Shown here in pieces: positions 1-7,047 of a stretch of DNA of 21,556 nt. The notes beneath the pieces were generated by a model. The model searched no databases and was not told where the DNA came from. It saw only the letters and a program-made list of their open reading frames with translations. The position numbers were made by a program, and so were the translations under genes. Position 1 is the first letter of the stretch. Every line of letters starts with the position of its first letter. The DNA lies in contig JAIELM010000001.1 of assembly GCA_019752975.1 (NCBI GenBank), forward strand, positions 1 to 21,556, given 5' to 3'. Origin of the DNA: Undibacterium sp. GTDB taxonomy: Bacteria; Pseudomonadota; Gammaproteobacteria; Burkholderiales; Burkholderiaceae_D.

Positions 1-157
1 AGACAAGGCAGTTTTTTTGTTGTACCTTGACAAGTCAATACATATCGGATTCCCGATTAAACCCTAGTGAATGACATGAAATAGGATGGAGTACTTTAAA
101 ATTTCAACTTCGACATAGAGGCTTGAATAATTACGACGAGTTTTTAGGTTTTTATGG

Positions 158-189
158 TGATTATTGAGCTCAAATGAGCTCAATAATCA
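158..189 (-). terminator. Perfect inverted repeat just after the M28 peptidase stop, possible terminator
   Basis: Two perfect 15-base arms (158-172 and 175-189, TGATTATTGAGCTCA and its complement) are separated by two A residues. The repeat starts 5 bases past the peptidase stop codon at 195-197, the expected place for a transcript-end hairpin. On the minus strand no T run follows it (the sequence continues CCATAAAAACC), so it is not a canonical intrinsic terminator. It could instead stabilise the mRNA 3' end or act with Rho. Confidence 0.5.
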
Positions 190-194
190 TCGCA

Positions 195-1844
195 TTACTT
201 GGGACTTGCAGCGGCATTAGTGACTGGTTTTGGATCTGGTGGCATAGGCTTGCGTGGCAGCATTTCGTCACGGTTGGCAGCGTGAGCGATAAAGCTTGCC
301 ATGATCATGGAGGCTTGCATCATATCGCCTTTTTGCACCTTGTCATACACGTCCATATTGGTGTGGTGGGTGCGGGTGTTGTAGTCCATGGTGTCTTGAA
401 TAAATTGGAAACCTGGTACCCCTACGCCGTCGAAGCTCATATGATCGGTTCCACCGGTTTTGCGTAGTGTGGTGGTTTTGGCGCCTAGATCGTGGAAGGG
501 AGCTAACCAAGCATCAAAAATCGGTTTGACGCCGGCGTTATTCTCAGCATAAATGCCGCGAATTTTTCCTGTTCCGTTATCGAGATTGAAGTAAGCCGAG
601 ATCTTGCTATGCATAGGCTTGGTGACCAAAGGACCGCTTGGAGCACGCATAAAGCTTGGTACATCTTTGTCTTTTGGATTAGTCGATTCGGCACGCGATG
701 CGACGTTTTGTTTGATGAAATCGCGTGAACCTAAGAGGCCTTGTTCTTCACCACCCCATAAGCCTATGCGTATGGTACGGCGCGGTTTAAAACCGATGGC
801 TTTTAATAGACGCACGGCTTCCATCGCCACTGCTACACCTGCTCCATTGTCGGTTGCGCCAGTGCCGCCGTGCCAAGAATCGAGATGGCCGCCTAGCATG
901 ACATATTCGTCTTTTTTGTCGCTACCGACGATGTCGGCAAATACGTTGAGGGTATTTTCTGGGTCTTCGTCGGTGAAATTGACTTTGACTTCAACTTCCA
1001 TTTCGACTTCTTTTTTCTTTTCAACTAGACGAAACACGCGGTTGTAATTTTCCGCAGTCATGACCAGCGCCGCTGGACCTGTAGGTTCGTCTTTTTTGTA
1101 GGAGCCGCCACCTTGTACAAAGATGGTGCCATCATCGCCACGTGAGACATTGATGGTAGCGAGTACTTTCTCTTCCATGAGGAAAGGCGTGAGTTTTTTG
1201 CCGAAGGCCTGACGCTTAGCAAAGACGGCGGGATCAAATGCCGCATTGGGGGCAGCGGGTTCTAAGTCAATTAGTGCTAGTTTTTCTAACTCGTCTTCGG
1301 TGTAGCGAGTGGCATCGGCGGTGAGATGAGGTTTGCTTTGATATGCCGCATCACGTAAGAGAATCACGCCTTCTAACTTACCCTTCCATTTGGCTAAATC
1401 CTCTTCTGTTTCTAGTTTGGCATACACCACTTTGCCACGCTTGACGCCTTCGGTGCCGGGTGTCCAAGCTTTGGGTATGGCGACCAACTCTACATTGGAA
1501 GGGGCGACCATGCGCACGCTGGCTTTTTCTAGCGTCCAGCTGCGACCGAAGGGGCCAAATTTTTCGCTATGGGCGTTTTGTAATCCCCAATCGGCGAGTT
1601 GCTTACTGGTCCAAGCACCGGCTTTGCGTAAGCCGGGCGAGCCAGTGAGACGTGGGCCAATTTCGTCTGTGAGTGTGGCTAGCGTTTCCATGACTTTGGA
1701 GCGATTAGTGCCTTCGTCACGAATTTTGTTGATTAAGGCGAGGTCGACTTTTTCATCGGCGGGATGAGCTGCGTAGGCAGGCAGCGAGCTGAGCAGCGGC
1801 GCGCTGGCAAATAGCGAGCAAACTAATAGACTGATTAAGCGCAT
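195..1844 (-). CDS. Secreted M28-family zinc metallopeptidase (carboxypeptidase Q-like)
   Basis: This 549-residue host enzyme is predicted to be exported and to cleave peptides with a two-zinc aminopeptidase or carboxypeptidase centre. Residues 1-25 form a signal peptide (hydrophobic core, AYA cleavage site before AHPAD). The region at about 134-260 resembles a PA-type insert. The M28 ligands are visible in order: H320 in GGHLDSW, D332 in ATDNGAG, the E366-E367 pair in GGEEQG, D422 in NLDNGTG and H494 in RTHHTNMD. A Lys/Glu-rich stretch (about 275-290) precedes the catalytic domain, and the C-terminus is Pro/Ala rich. The ATG at 1844 is preceded by AAGGA at a good distance, and the signal peptide begins there, which fixes the start. 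The gene appears intact and stands alone. It lies on the same strand as the prophage but outside it. Its exact substrate is unknown. Confidence 0.93.
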   Translation of the reverse strand: MRLISLLVCSLFASAPLLSSLPAYAAHPADEKVDLALINKIRDEGTNRSKVMETLATLTDEIGPRLTGSPGLRKAGAWTSKQLADWGLQNAHSEKFGPFGRSWTLEKASVRMVAPSNVELVAIPKAWTPGTEGVKRGKVVYAKLETEEDLAKWKGKLEGVILLRDAAYQSKPHLTADATRYTEDELEKLALIDLEPAAPNAAFDPAVFAKRQAFGKKLTPFLMEEKVLATINVSRGDDGTIFVQGGGSYKKDEPTGPAALVMTAENYNRVFRLVEKKKEVEMEVEVKVNFTDEDPENTLNVFADIVGSDKKDEYVMLGGHLDSWHGGTGATDNGAGVAVAMEAVRLLKAIGFKPRRTIRIGLWGGEEQGLLGSRDFIKQNVASRAESTNPKDKDVPSFMRAPSGPLVTKPMHSKISAYFNLDNGTGKIRGIYAENNAGVKPIFDAWLAPFHDLGAKTTTLRKTGGTDHMSFDGVGVPGFQFIQDTMDYNTRTHHTNMDVYDKVQKGDMMQASMIMASFIAHAANRDEMLPRKPMPPDPKPVTNAAASPK

Positions 1845-1871
1845 AGATTTTCCTTTTTGATGTGGGCGTTA

Positions 1872-1896
1872 AACCGAGATGTTCCATTTCTCGGTT
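1872..1896 (-). promoter_or_regulatory. Hairpin in the leader of the M28 peptidase gene
   Basis: Perfect 8-base arms AACCGAGA (1872-1879) and TCTCGGTT (1889-1896) flank a 9-base loop, 28 bases upstream of the start codon and just ahead of the ribosome binding site. It could be an operator or an mRNA leader structure. No T run follows on either strand, so a terminator is unlikely. Its function is not known. Confidence 0.35.
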
Positions 1897-2053
1897 AAGG
1901 AATGTTTGGATGGATGAATGGAGCAAATGGTTCCCAAAGTTAGAGGTAAAACGATGTTGCATTGCAAAAAATTTTCAAGCGAGAAATGCCGATTGGACGG
2001 ACATGAGTGTGCATTTTTTCGGCTTTCTGGCTAGGCATAAATACCTTTGGTGC

Positions 2054-2170
2054 TGGGGAATCATCCCTTGCAAGGGATGACCGTTACGTTGGCAAGCAAC
2101 ATGTTGCTTGAATTCCCAACTACACCGTGACGACGAAGCAACCTCCACGTTGATAGGAGGAGCAACATGT
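2054..2170. repeat. Cluster of perfect palindromes and hairpins beside the prophage end
   Basis: Two perfect palindromes lie 12 bases apart: TCATCCCTTGCAAGGGATGA (2061-2080) and CAAGCAACATGTTGCTTG (2093-2110). They are bracketed by outer arms TGGGGAAT (2054-2061) and ATTCCCA (2112-2118), so a branched fold is possible. GTTGG (2088-2092) can also pair with CCAAC (2116-2120) around the second palindrome. A third hairpin, CCTCC/GGAGG (2142-2160), follows, flanked by AGCAAC direct repeats, and AGCAACATGT occurs at both 2096-2105 and 2161-2170. It could end late phage transcription, be a host REP-like element, or be a protein-binding region near the insertion. No T tract supports simple intrinsic termination. 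Confidence 0.5.
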
Positions 2171-2207
2171 AAGCGCGTCGCGGTTTTGGCACTCGTTTGC
2201 ATTTATT

Positions 2208-2266
2208 TTGTCACTGACTAAAACCAGATTATAGCGGGTTAATTGTCACTTAAACGGTGCTCTGAG
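2208..2266. mobile_element. Putative right end of the Mu-like prophage with repeated transposase-type sites
   Basis: TTGTCACT occurs at 2208-2215 and 2243-2250, each followed shortly by TAAA(A)C, giving a 35-base period, and a related inverted TTGTGACT lies at 2274-2267. Mu-like ends carry tandem transposase sites and terminate in TG...CA. Reading inward, TGTCACTGAC starting at 2209 or so would fit. It lies just beyond the last phage gene and before host DNA. The opposite end and the target duplication are outside the window, so this is inference. Confidence 0.38.
2228..2233 (-). promoter_or_regulatory. Isolated consensus -10 hexamer pointing out of the prophage
   Basis: TATAAT reads on the minus strand at 2233-2228, inside the inferred prophage end and directed toward the host peptidase gene. 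No good -35 hexamer sits 16-18 bases upstream (CGTTTA at the 17-base spacing), and there is no TGn extension. It may be chance. Confidence 0.2.
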
Positions 2267-3049
2267 TCACAATCCTAAGCGGTACGCTACATTGATCCGC
2301 CAGATTGCGAAGTTTAATACTGGGGCGATGATTTGGGTGGCAGTACCTACTGCTGTGGCGGCTAGACCTGCGCCACCAAATTCTTGAATGACCTCCTTGT
2401 CTACCCCTGTTGCTGCTGCGTCCGTCCCAAAGGTCCACGCTGGATTACCTGGGATATTGACGCTGGTTATGACTGTGGGTGTAGCGCTTGCGGTTTGGGC
2501 TTGGGTCATTGATCTAATGATACTAATGCGGTCTATGTAGTGACGTAGCCCCGTTGCTGCGGGTAATGTGAGCGTTAAACCTAGACTGGCTGCGGCAGTG
2601 CCTGTGACCATTAGCGTGGCCGCTTTTTGATCTCGGACATAGGGGTGAATGCTGTCACAATCATCTGTGTTAATAACCACCGATAGTATTCCCGACGTGT
2701 AAGCTGTGCATCGCACACGTATCTTGCGCAATCCACCTACAGAAGCACAAAGAATTCTTCTGGCCGCACTAACTAGAGCTTCTGTGTTCAATGGTTGAGC
2801 AGGTTGTAGTCCAGTGTTGGACGAAAAAGGGTAACTCATTAAATTGTCATAATTAATGCCGTCAAAACTGCCCTGAATAACATAAGTGCCAACGAAAGCG
2901 GTGGCGCTGGCATCGAGTATAAAAACGGCTGAATTATCCCCATTCACATCAAGTACAAGCTCTGCGCCGTTCGATGCAAGATTGGCTGTCGCTTCACGTC
3001 GTTCAAAATGGGGCATGAAATTGCCAAGTATATTTTTAAAAATCGACAT
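2267..3049 (-). CDS. Last phage gene: tail-tip or adsorption-associated protein
   Basis: This 260-residue, beta-rich protein has no signal peptide or membrane segment. The N-terminal half (about 20-140) carries alternating strand patterns such as YVIQGSFDGINYDNL, suggestive of a jelly-roll or carbohydrate-binding sandwich. The second half (about 140-260) ends in a characteristic motif, GGAGLAATAVGTATQI followed by IWRINVAYRLGL. From memory this C-terminal pattern recurs in hypothetical proteins at the ends of Mu-like tail clusters. The ATG lies 3 bases after the stop of the preceding gene, so it is probably translationally coupled. Position and fold point to a distal tail or receptor-binding part, but the exact role is not proven. 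Confidence 0.7.
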   Translation of the reverse strand: MSIFKNILGNFMPHFERREATANLASNGAELVLDVNGDNSAVFILDASATAFVGTYVIQGSFDGINYDNLMSYPFSSNTGLQPAQPLNTEALVSAARRILCASVGGLRKIRVRCTAYTSGILSVVINTDDCDSIHPYVRDQKAATLMVTGTAAASLGLTLTLPAATGLRHYIDRISIIRSMTQAQTASATPTVITSVNIPGNPAWTFGTDAAATGVDKEVIQEFGGAGLAATAVGTATQIIAPVLNFAIWRINVAYRLGL

Positions 3050-3052
3050 GAT

Positions 3053-3397
3053 TTATCCAATCATATAGTTAATCGGGAAAGCACCACCAAACGCACCTAA
3101 GCCAGAAATAGTCACTTGTAGGCCGCCAGCAATTGGGTTAACGATAAGTTCAAGTTCGGCTAATTCTTCCGCGTCTTGCTCATGATTGGCAGGAATAGTG
3201 CCGAAGCTGGCTATGATTTTAGACGTGGGACTAATCGCCGCGTCGGCAATCGTGGTGCTATAACTCCCCATGCATGAATATGGCACATCGACTGAACTAG
3301 CTTTAACGATAACGTTGCTGTTGCTATTACGTAGCGTTTTTATGTCTAAGCCTATGGCTTGCGCCAAAGCGATAAGTCTTTGCTCTAGTGTTGACAT
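3053..3397 (-). CDS. Small tail fibre-like protein sharing an N-terminal module with its neighbour
   Basis: This 114-residue protein opens with MSTLEQRLIALAQAIGLDIK, nearly the same as the upstream protein (MSTLENRLIALAQAIGADIK), then diverges completely. The shared helix is a common start in short phage tail fibre proteins and probably forms an oligomerisation or docking segment. Residues 30-114 are beta-rich and include a glycine-rich tail, GLGAFGGAFPINYMIG. The start follows the neighbour's stop by 1 base, with only a weak purine-rich site, so coupling is likely. I suggest a minor tail-tip or receptor-binding subunit. The split into module plus unrelated C-terminus suggests duplication followed by replacement of the distal part. 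Confidence 0.65.
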   Translation of the reverse strand: MSTLEQRLIALAQAIGLDIKTLRNSNSNVIVKASSVDVPYSCMGSYSTTIADAAISPTSKIIASFGTIPANHEQDAEELAELELIVNPIAGGLQVTISGLGAFGGAFPINYMIG

Positions 3398-3398
3398 C

Positions 3399-3908
3399 TT
3401 ATGTCTTCGCTGTCGTGTAAGTGGCTACCAAGTCAGCATCAGGATTGCCTAATTCAACGCTACCAAGAGCGTCTATGTTTTGTCTCGCTTGCAGTTTTTC
3501 CGCTAGCGTTAAAGTCTGCGCTGCATCAAAACGTAGGCGTTTTGAGAGCGACGTAGCGACCGTAGTGGCAAAACTAGGGTCGTTATTTAACGCTGCCGCC
3601 AATTCGGCGAAAGTGTCTAGTGCTGCGCCCGCACCCGCCTTTAATTCAGTGCGTAAAGCATCAATTGCGCTAGTGAGTTGCGTGCCTATTTTAGCCGAAG
3701 AATAGGTCTTACTTACGCTAGCGGTAGTATCATTAATTAAGCTGACACCGGATTGTGCTAGGGTAAAGATTTCATTAATTGCGGCGACTAAATTAGTTTT
3801 CGCCGTGGTACTTAAAGCACTTAAGTCCCCTTCGGCGATTTTCATAATTTTAATGTCTGCACCAATGGCCTGCGCCAAAGCGATCAGACGGTTTTCTAAA
3901 GTACTCAT
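3399..3908 (-). CDS. Short tail fibre-like protein
   Basis: This 169-residue protein has three visible parts: the N-terminal helix MSTLENRLIALAQAIGADIK, a shaft-like stretch with STTAKTNLVAAINEIFTL and ALDTFAELAAALNNDPSFA, and the segment DAAQTLTLAEKLQARQNIDALG. These phrases recur in phage tail fibre and appendage proteins and fit a trimeric coiled-coil/beta shaft. It lacks a large distal domain, so either it is a short fibre or the receptor-binding part lies in the next two genes. ATG 3908 is preferred over the TTG at 3911 because AGGAG sits 7 bases upstream of it. It is encoded between the 57-residue protein and the paralogous 114-residue protein. Confidence 0.75.
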   Translation of the reverse strand: MSTLENRLIALAQAIGADIKIMKIAEGDLSALSTTAKTNLVAAINEIFTLAQSGVSLINDTTASVSKTYSSAKIGTQLTSAIDALRTELKAGAGAALDTFAELAAALNNDPSFATTVATSLSKRLRFDAAQTLTLAEKLQARQNIDALGSVELGNPDADLVATYTTAKT

Positions 3909-3917
3909 CAATTACTC

Positions 3918-4091
3918 CTAAGATTTAGCCAAAATATAATGCGCTAAGGGATCCACATTAAAACCATCTGAACTCTCACCAGCGGGGCCTTGGCCAACAA
4001 GGATTTTGGTTTGTATTAACTCTGGCTGCACCAAGATCGTTTTTATCTCCGGCAAAGACGGTAAAATCGTCATAATCAGGGTCTCACTCAT
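3918..4091 (-). CDS. Small phage tail-associated protein (57 residues)
   Basis: Starting at ATG 4091 the product is MSETLIMTILPS... and ends LAHYILAKS. The start overlaps the upstream stop by 8 bases (ATGAGTGA), which supports it over a longer TTG/GTG frame lying inside the previous gene. The sequence includes GQGPAGESSDGF, resembling a single collagen-like turn found in fibre linkers. No known domain was recognised. Its place just ahead of the fibre genes suggests an adaptor or a remnant of a larger fibre. Confidence 0.55.
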   Translation of the reverse strand: MSETLIMTILPSLPEIKTILVQPELIQTKILVGQGPAGESSDGFNVDPLAHYILAKS

Positions 4092-4467
4092 GGGCAAGAC
4101 CTCTAAAAACCTGCACTTCACCAAAATACAGCGGGATAACATTCGCCCCACTGTCAATCAACTCCAAAGACCACACATAGCGGCTCTGTTCATCGTTTTC
4201 AGTACGTCCAGCGGCAAAACTAGCGGTCACATCTGTGGCGAGAGAAAAACGATACTCTCCCTTCAGCGCATCCGTTATTGCCACCTCTAATCTGACCAAA
4301 ACGGGGCTATTCGGCGTTTTGGCAATTGCGCCGCGTATCGTACAAGCCGTTAAATTGACAGGTGTACCGTTGGGGTTAGTCATCGTGGCAAGATAGGGTC
4401 CAAAGCTCGCGCCTTGCACTATTAAGAGGTTTAATTCTTCACCTTTAGACCCAAGTCTTAAAACCAT
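4084..4467 (-). CDS. Beta-sandwich tail protein, similar in pattern to the BppU N-terminal domain
   Basis: This 127-residue protein carries patterns such as YLATMTNPNGTPVNLTACTIRGAI and VWSLELIDSGANVIPLYFGEV, which resemble the Ig-like N-terminal fold of phage baseplate upper proteins and similar linkers. The ATG at 4467 has AGGAG 8 bases upstream, whereas the in-frame GTG at 4476 is too close to that site, so the shorter form is chosen. The reading frame overlaps the next gene by 8 bases. It probably joins the hub to the fibres, but this is inferred from fold pattern and position. Confidence 0.6.
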   Translation of the reverse strand: MVLRLGSKGEELNLLIVQGASFGPYLATMTNPNGTPVNLTACTIRGAIAKTPNSPVLVRLEVAITDALKGEYRFSLATDVTASFAAGRTENDEQSRYVWSLELIDSGANVIPLYFGEVQVFRGLAHE

Positions 4468-4478
4468 CGTCCACACTC

Positions 4479-4700
4479 CTAAATTTCCACCGTAACGACT
4501 GTTAAATCTGGTGCTTTACCTTCAATTACCCCATCGCGCAAAAATACTTTACTGCCCAAAACCGCATTGCCACGCCCGCTGACAATAGCACCGCCAGGTA
4601 AAGCAATCTCACAAAAGGTTGCGTGAATACTGACCACTTCACCGACCAATAAAGGCGCTTGTGGAAGTAGCTCTTTAAAAATGCGATATAAGTTAGCCAT
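4479..4700 (-). CDS. Small phage protein with an OB- or SH3-like beta-barrel pattern
   Basis: This 73-residue protein has a short N-terminal helix (MANLYRIFKELLPQ) followed by six or so strands (GEVVSIHATFCEIALPGGAI, GNAVLGSKVFLRDGVI), in the style of small barrel domains. The ATG overlaps the end of the 646-residue hub-like gene by 8 bases, so the two are translationally coupled. In tail clusters such small barrels often accompany the hub. No specific family was recognised. Confidence 0.6.
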   Translation of the reverse strand: MANLYRIFKELLPQAPLLVGEVVSIHATFCEIALPGGAIVSGRGNAVLGSKVFLRDGVIEGKAPDLTVVTVEI

Positions 4701-6633
4701 AGGTCTGCATCTCTATCGTTTGGCGTACTGTCGCGTTTTGCGCGTTGACCGACACAGCAGTCACAGTACCCATTAGCTCGCTCGAAGCGTCACTCGAAGC
4801 GACATAGCGTACTAGTGTCCCTGGTTCGATAATGCCGACATCAGCCAAGACGGGCAAACTGAGCGACAATACCGCGCCGCGCCCCGCTTTAGCCAATTCT
4901 GCAATGCCGCGCTGACGTACCACTATTTCGCTCGTCATCAAGGCATCAACAATCATCGGAGCTACTACATCGCCAGCCGAACCGCTACGCTTAACTTGCC
5001 CTAGCACGCCACCACTGGTACTACCGCTTAAATAAATCGCGTTGTAAGCCGGTTTATCGTACCAAGCGACAGATTCTTTCACTACCACCGACGATGGTAA
5101 TTCCAAATCGGGTAAGGTACCATTCATTTCCCAAGGTTTGACGGGTACACGATGACGCACCCGCAAGGTCTTAGTGAGCGCATCAGGCTGAATAAAAGCA
5201 CCCGCGGCACTAGCAATTGTCGTACAAGCTGACATATACGATCCTTGGTGACTCCACGCGCCCACGGGTACTAGCCAGTCTTCAATATGCCAATCAACAT
5301 TCCAGCCAAGCGACACACCGTTTATTTGTAAAACATCTTGCATCAACTGTTGTGCACTACGTTCCATCGTATTTCTAAAACTCAGTAGTGGGCTATACGG
5401 ATCAGCCAACATCGCCGATTGTCCTCGACCGCTGACCGTAATACTCGATTTACCAAAACTTCGATCACGTTGTATGTTTTCCGCTAGCAGCAAGTATCCC
5501 GCACCATTGATGTTCGCTTCCAGTAGAACTGGTTCACCCTGCGAACTAGGTTCAATTAAAGCCAGACAATAAGCTGGCATGGACGCAGAGAAAGCCCAAG
5601 TCCACGCGTCCATATTAATGGACATTGAAAGACTCACATCGGGTAAAACATGATTACCATCAACCCGTCTTAATTGAACGTTATTAATCACGATGTAGGA
5701 TCTCCGAACGGGAATAATTTTAGTGGCATTGGGTACAGTTTGAGCATCTCCAAAAATAAGATGCGTACTGAATATCAACAGGTCTTTAAACAGCAACCGT
5801 GTCAGCGGTTTGTAGTCTGTGTCGGGCTTGGGAGGATCAATTGGTTTAACGTACTTACCGTGGGTTGGACGCGTCGTTACTTGCCAAATTGTTGCCCGAC
5901 TCATCAAGCGAGGAGTAGCGATACCCGCATAAGATTGACGACTAACCTGCATTAACTCACCGCTTGCCCACCGCGCTATCGTGCTTGGGCGCGGTAGTCT
6001 CAAACGATCTCGAAACAGTGAGACCGAATTGCTTTGCACAACATCACCCAATTGCCACACTAGATCACAACTTAAAGGTACTTTTTGTAAGCACTTAAAA
6101 CCGTCGCTGGCACTCATGTCCAATGTAATACCGTCATGCCAAATCGCAGATTGCACCATGTTAAGTGACATGCCGGATGTGACAGCGATAGATACTTGAG
6201 CATTGATTACGCTCGCGGCTTGTAATCGATCTTGCGTAAAAACGCGTTGTTTAATCGGGGTTTGCGTGCGGTCTTGCGTATCACTTTTAATGCCATCAGC
6301 TACTTGCCAGCGGCTTTGCATATGATTATTCATACCGCGATACACCGCTGCGTCATAACTTAACATCACTTCACAGGTCGGTGCGTTAATACTCGCTCTA
6401 AGTGTTAGCTGTTGGCTTACTTGCAGTTTTACTGTTAGCGTTGGCCCAGCTATCTGAGCATCTACAATAAGACTGCGCTGACTAATGACTCTAGCGTTAA
6501 AGCTTGGTGCGCCTATGCTAGCGTCAAGGCTAAGCACATTGTCTTGCACTTGCCCAATATCGCCATCAAAAATTAAATCGATAGGGTGCGATAAATGAAG
6601 CTGCTCATTAAAGCGCAAGTCGATTTGAGACAT
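4693..6633 (-). CDS. Large tail hub-like protein with N-terminal 21-residue repeats
   Basis: This 646-residue protein has several regions. Residues 34-54, 55-75 and 76-96 are three consecutive 21-residue repeats (L-x-x-[DR]-A-x-I-x-[AG]-P pattern: DASIGAP, DAQIAGP, RASINAP). Residues about 100-260 are of unknown type, and a proline-rich linker (DPPKPDTDYKP) follows at about 265-276. Residues about 305-646 resemble a tail hub: strand-rich segments, ITVSGRGQSAMLADPYSPLL, a helix with AQQLMQDVLQINGVSLGW, then SYMSACTTIASAAGAFIQPD and RVRHRVPVKPWEM. This order resembles Mu gp44/T4 gp27-type hub folds, from memory only. Such a hub would close the tail tube at the tip. The ATG is directly after the TAG of the preceding gene. 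Confidence 0.68.
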   Translation of the reverse strand: MSQIDLRFNEQLHLSHPIDLIFDGDIGQVQDNVLSLDASIGAPSFNARVISQRSLIVDAQIAGPTLTVKLQVSQQLTLRASINAPTCEVMLSYDAAVYRGMNNHMQSRWQVADGIKSDTQDRTQTPIKQRVFTQDRLQAASVINAQVSIAVTSGMSLNMVQSAIWHDGITLDMSASDGFKCLQKVPLSCDLVWQLGDVVQSNSVSLFRDRLRLPRPSTIARWASGELMQVSRQSYAGIATPRLMSRATIWQVTTRPTHGKYVKPIDPPKPDTDYKPLTRLLFKDLLIFSTHLIFGDAQTVPNATKIIPVRRSYIVINNVQLRRVDGNHVLPDVSLSMSINMDAWTWAFSASMPAYCLALIEPSSQGEPVLLEANINGAGYLLLAENIQRDRSFGKSSITVSGRGQSAMLADPYSPLLSFRNTMERSAQQLMQDVLQINGVSLGWNVDWHIEDWLVPVGAWSHQGSYMSACTTIASAAGAFIQPDALTKTLRVRHRVPVKPWEMNGTLPDLELPSSVVVKESVAWYDKPAYNAIYLSGSTSGGVLGQVKRSGSAGDVVAPMIVDALMTSEIVVRQRGIAELAKAGRGAVLSLSLPVLADVGIIEPGTLVRYVASSDASSELMGTVTAVSVNAQNATVRQTIEMQTYG

Positions 6634-7047
6634 CTAACCACCTTCGCTCAGCGTCGCTTGCGCAAGTACGATAAAACCACCAGCATAGACTTGCGCTTTG
6701 TCGATCACAAACGCCGCTGTCGCCACATTGACATCATCAAATTGTAAAGCGGTACCAGAAAACACCGCATGACCATCGCTATCGGTCGCTCGCCCCCAAG
6801 TGACGATACCATCCACTAGTGCTTGACCCGTGGTAGAGGCGACTAGATGTAGGCCATCTTCATCGACAGTCCCACAAGGGTCATCTAATGTAATCGTCGC
6901 GAGTAAAGTTGCCGTCACATGCGCATCTATAGCAGTACGTGGATCGCTATACAACTCAATACGTGCCGCACCAGTGCCAGCATCCAATAGATTTTTAGTG
7001 ATCGTTGATTTCGCTTGTTTTGCTGTTGATGAAACTTGTATAGTCAT
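6634..7047 (-). CDS. Small tail-cluster protein of Mu-like phages
   Basis: This 137-residue protein is mostly beta, with phrases such as ATLLATITLDDPCGTVDEDG, GIVTWGRATDSDGHAVFSG and AQVYAGGFIVLAQATL. From memory this pattern recurs in conserved small proteins of transposable siphophage tail clusters. The ATG overlaps the upstream stop (ATGA) and the gene runs directly into the hub-like gene. It is probably a structural tail-tip component. No enzymatic motif was seen. Confidence 0.65.
   Translation of the reverse strand: MTIQVSSTAKQAKSTITKNLLDAGTGAARIELYSDPRTAIDAHVTATLLATITLDDPCGTVDEDGLHLVASTTGQALVDGIVTWGRATDSDGHAVFSGTALQFDDVNVATAAFVIDKAQVYAGGFIVLAQATLSEGG

Larger units (their letters stand above)
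1845..2208. other. Non-coding border region between the M28 gene and the inferred prophage end
   Basis: About 365 bases have no convincing gene; the short open frames here lack Shine-Dalgarno sequences and family features. The stretch holds the peptidase leader with a hairpin (1872-1896) and a cluster of palindromes and hairpins (2054-2170). I found no convincing -35/-10 pair for the peptidase. Confidence 0.6.

Noticed and set aside
27..38. TTGACAAGTCAA small inverted repeat and a TTGACA-like hexamer on the plus strand
   Set aside because: There is no -10 at the right spacing and no downstream gene on that strand; it is short and probably chance.
2054..2170. Integron attC-like site
   Set aside because: The palindromes look superficially similar, but no proper GTTRRRY/RYYYAAC core pairs are present and no integron gene is near.
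1862..2202. Short open frames (72 and 75 residues) in the border region
   Set aside because: They lack ribosome sites, overlap the palindromes, and show no coding pattern; treated as non-coding.
4092..4157. Longer start for the 57-residue protein
   Set aside because: The extension lies inside the upstream gene and has no better ribosome site; the 8-base overlap start is preferred.
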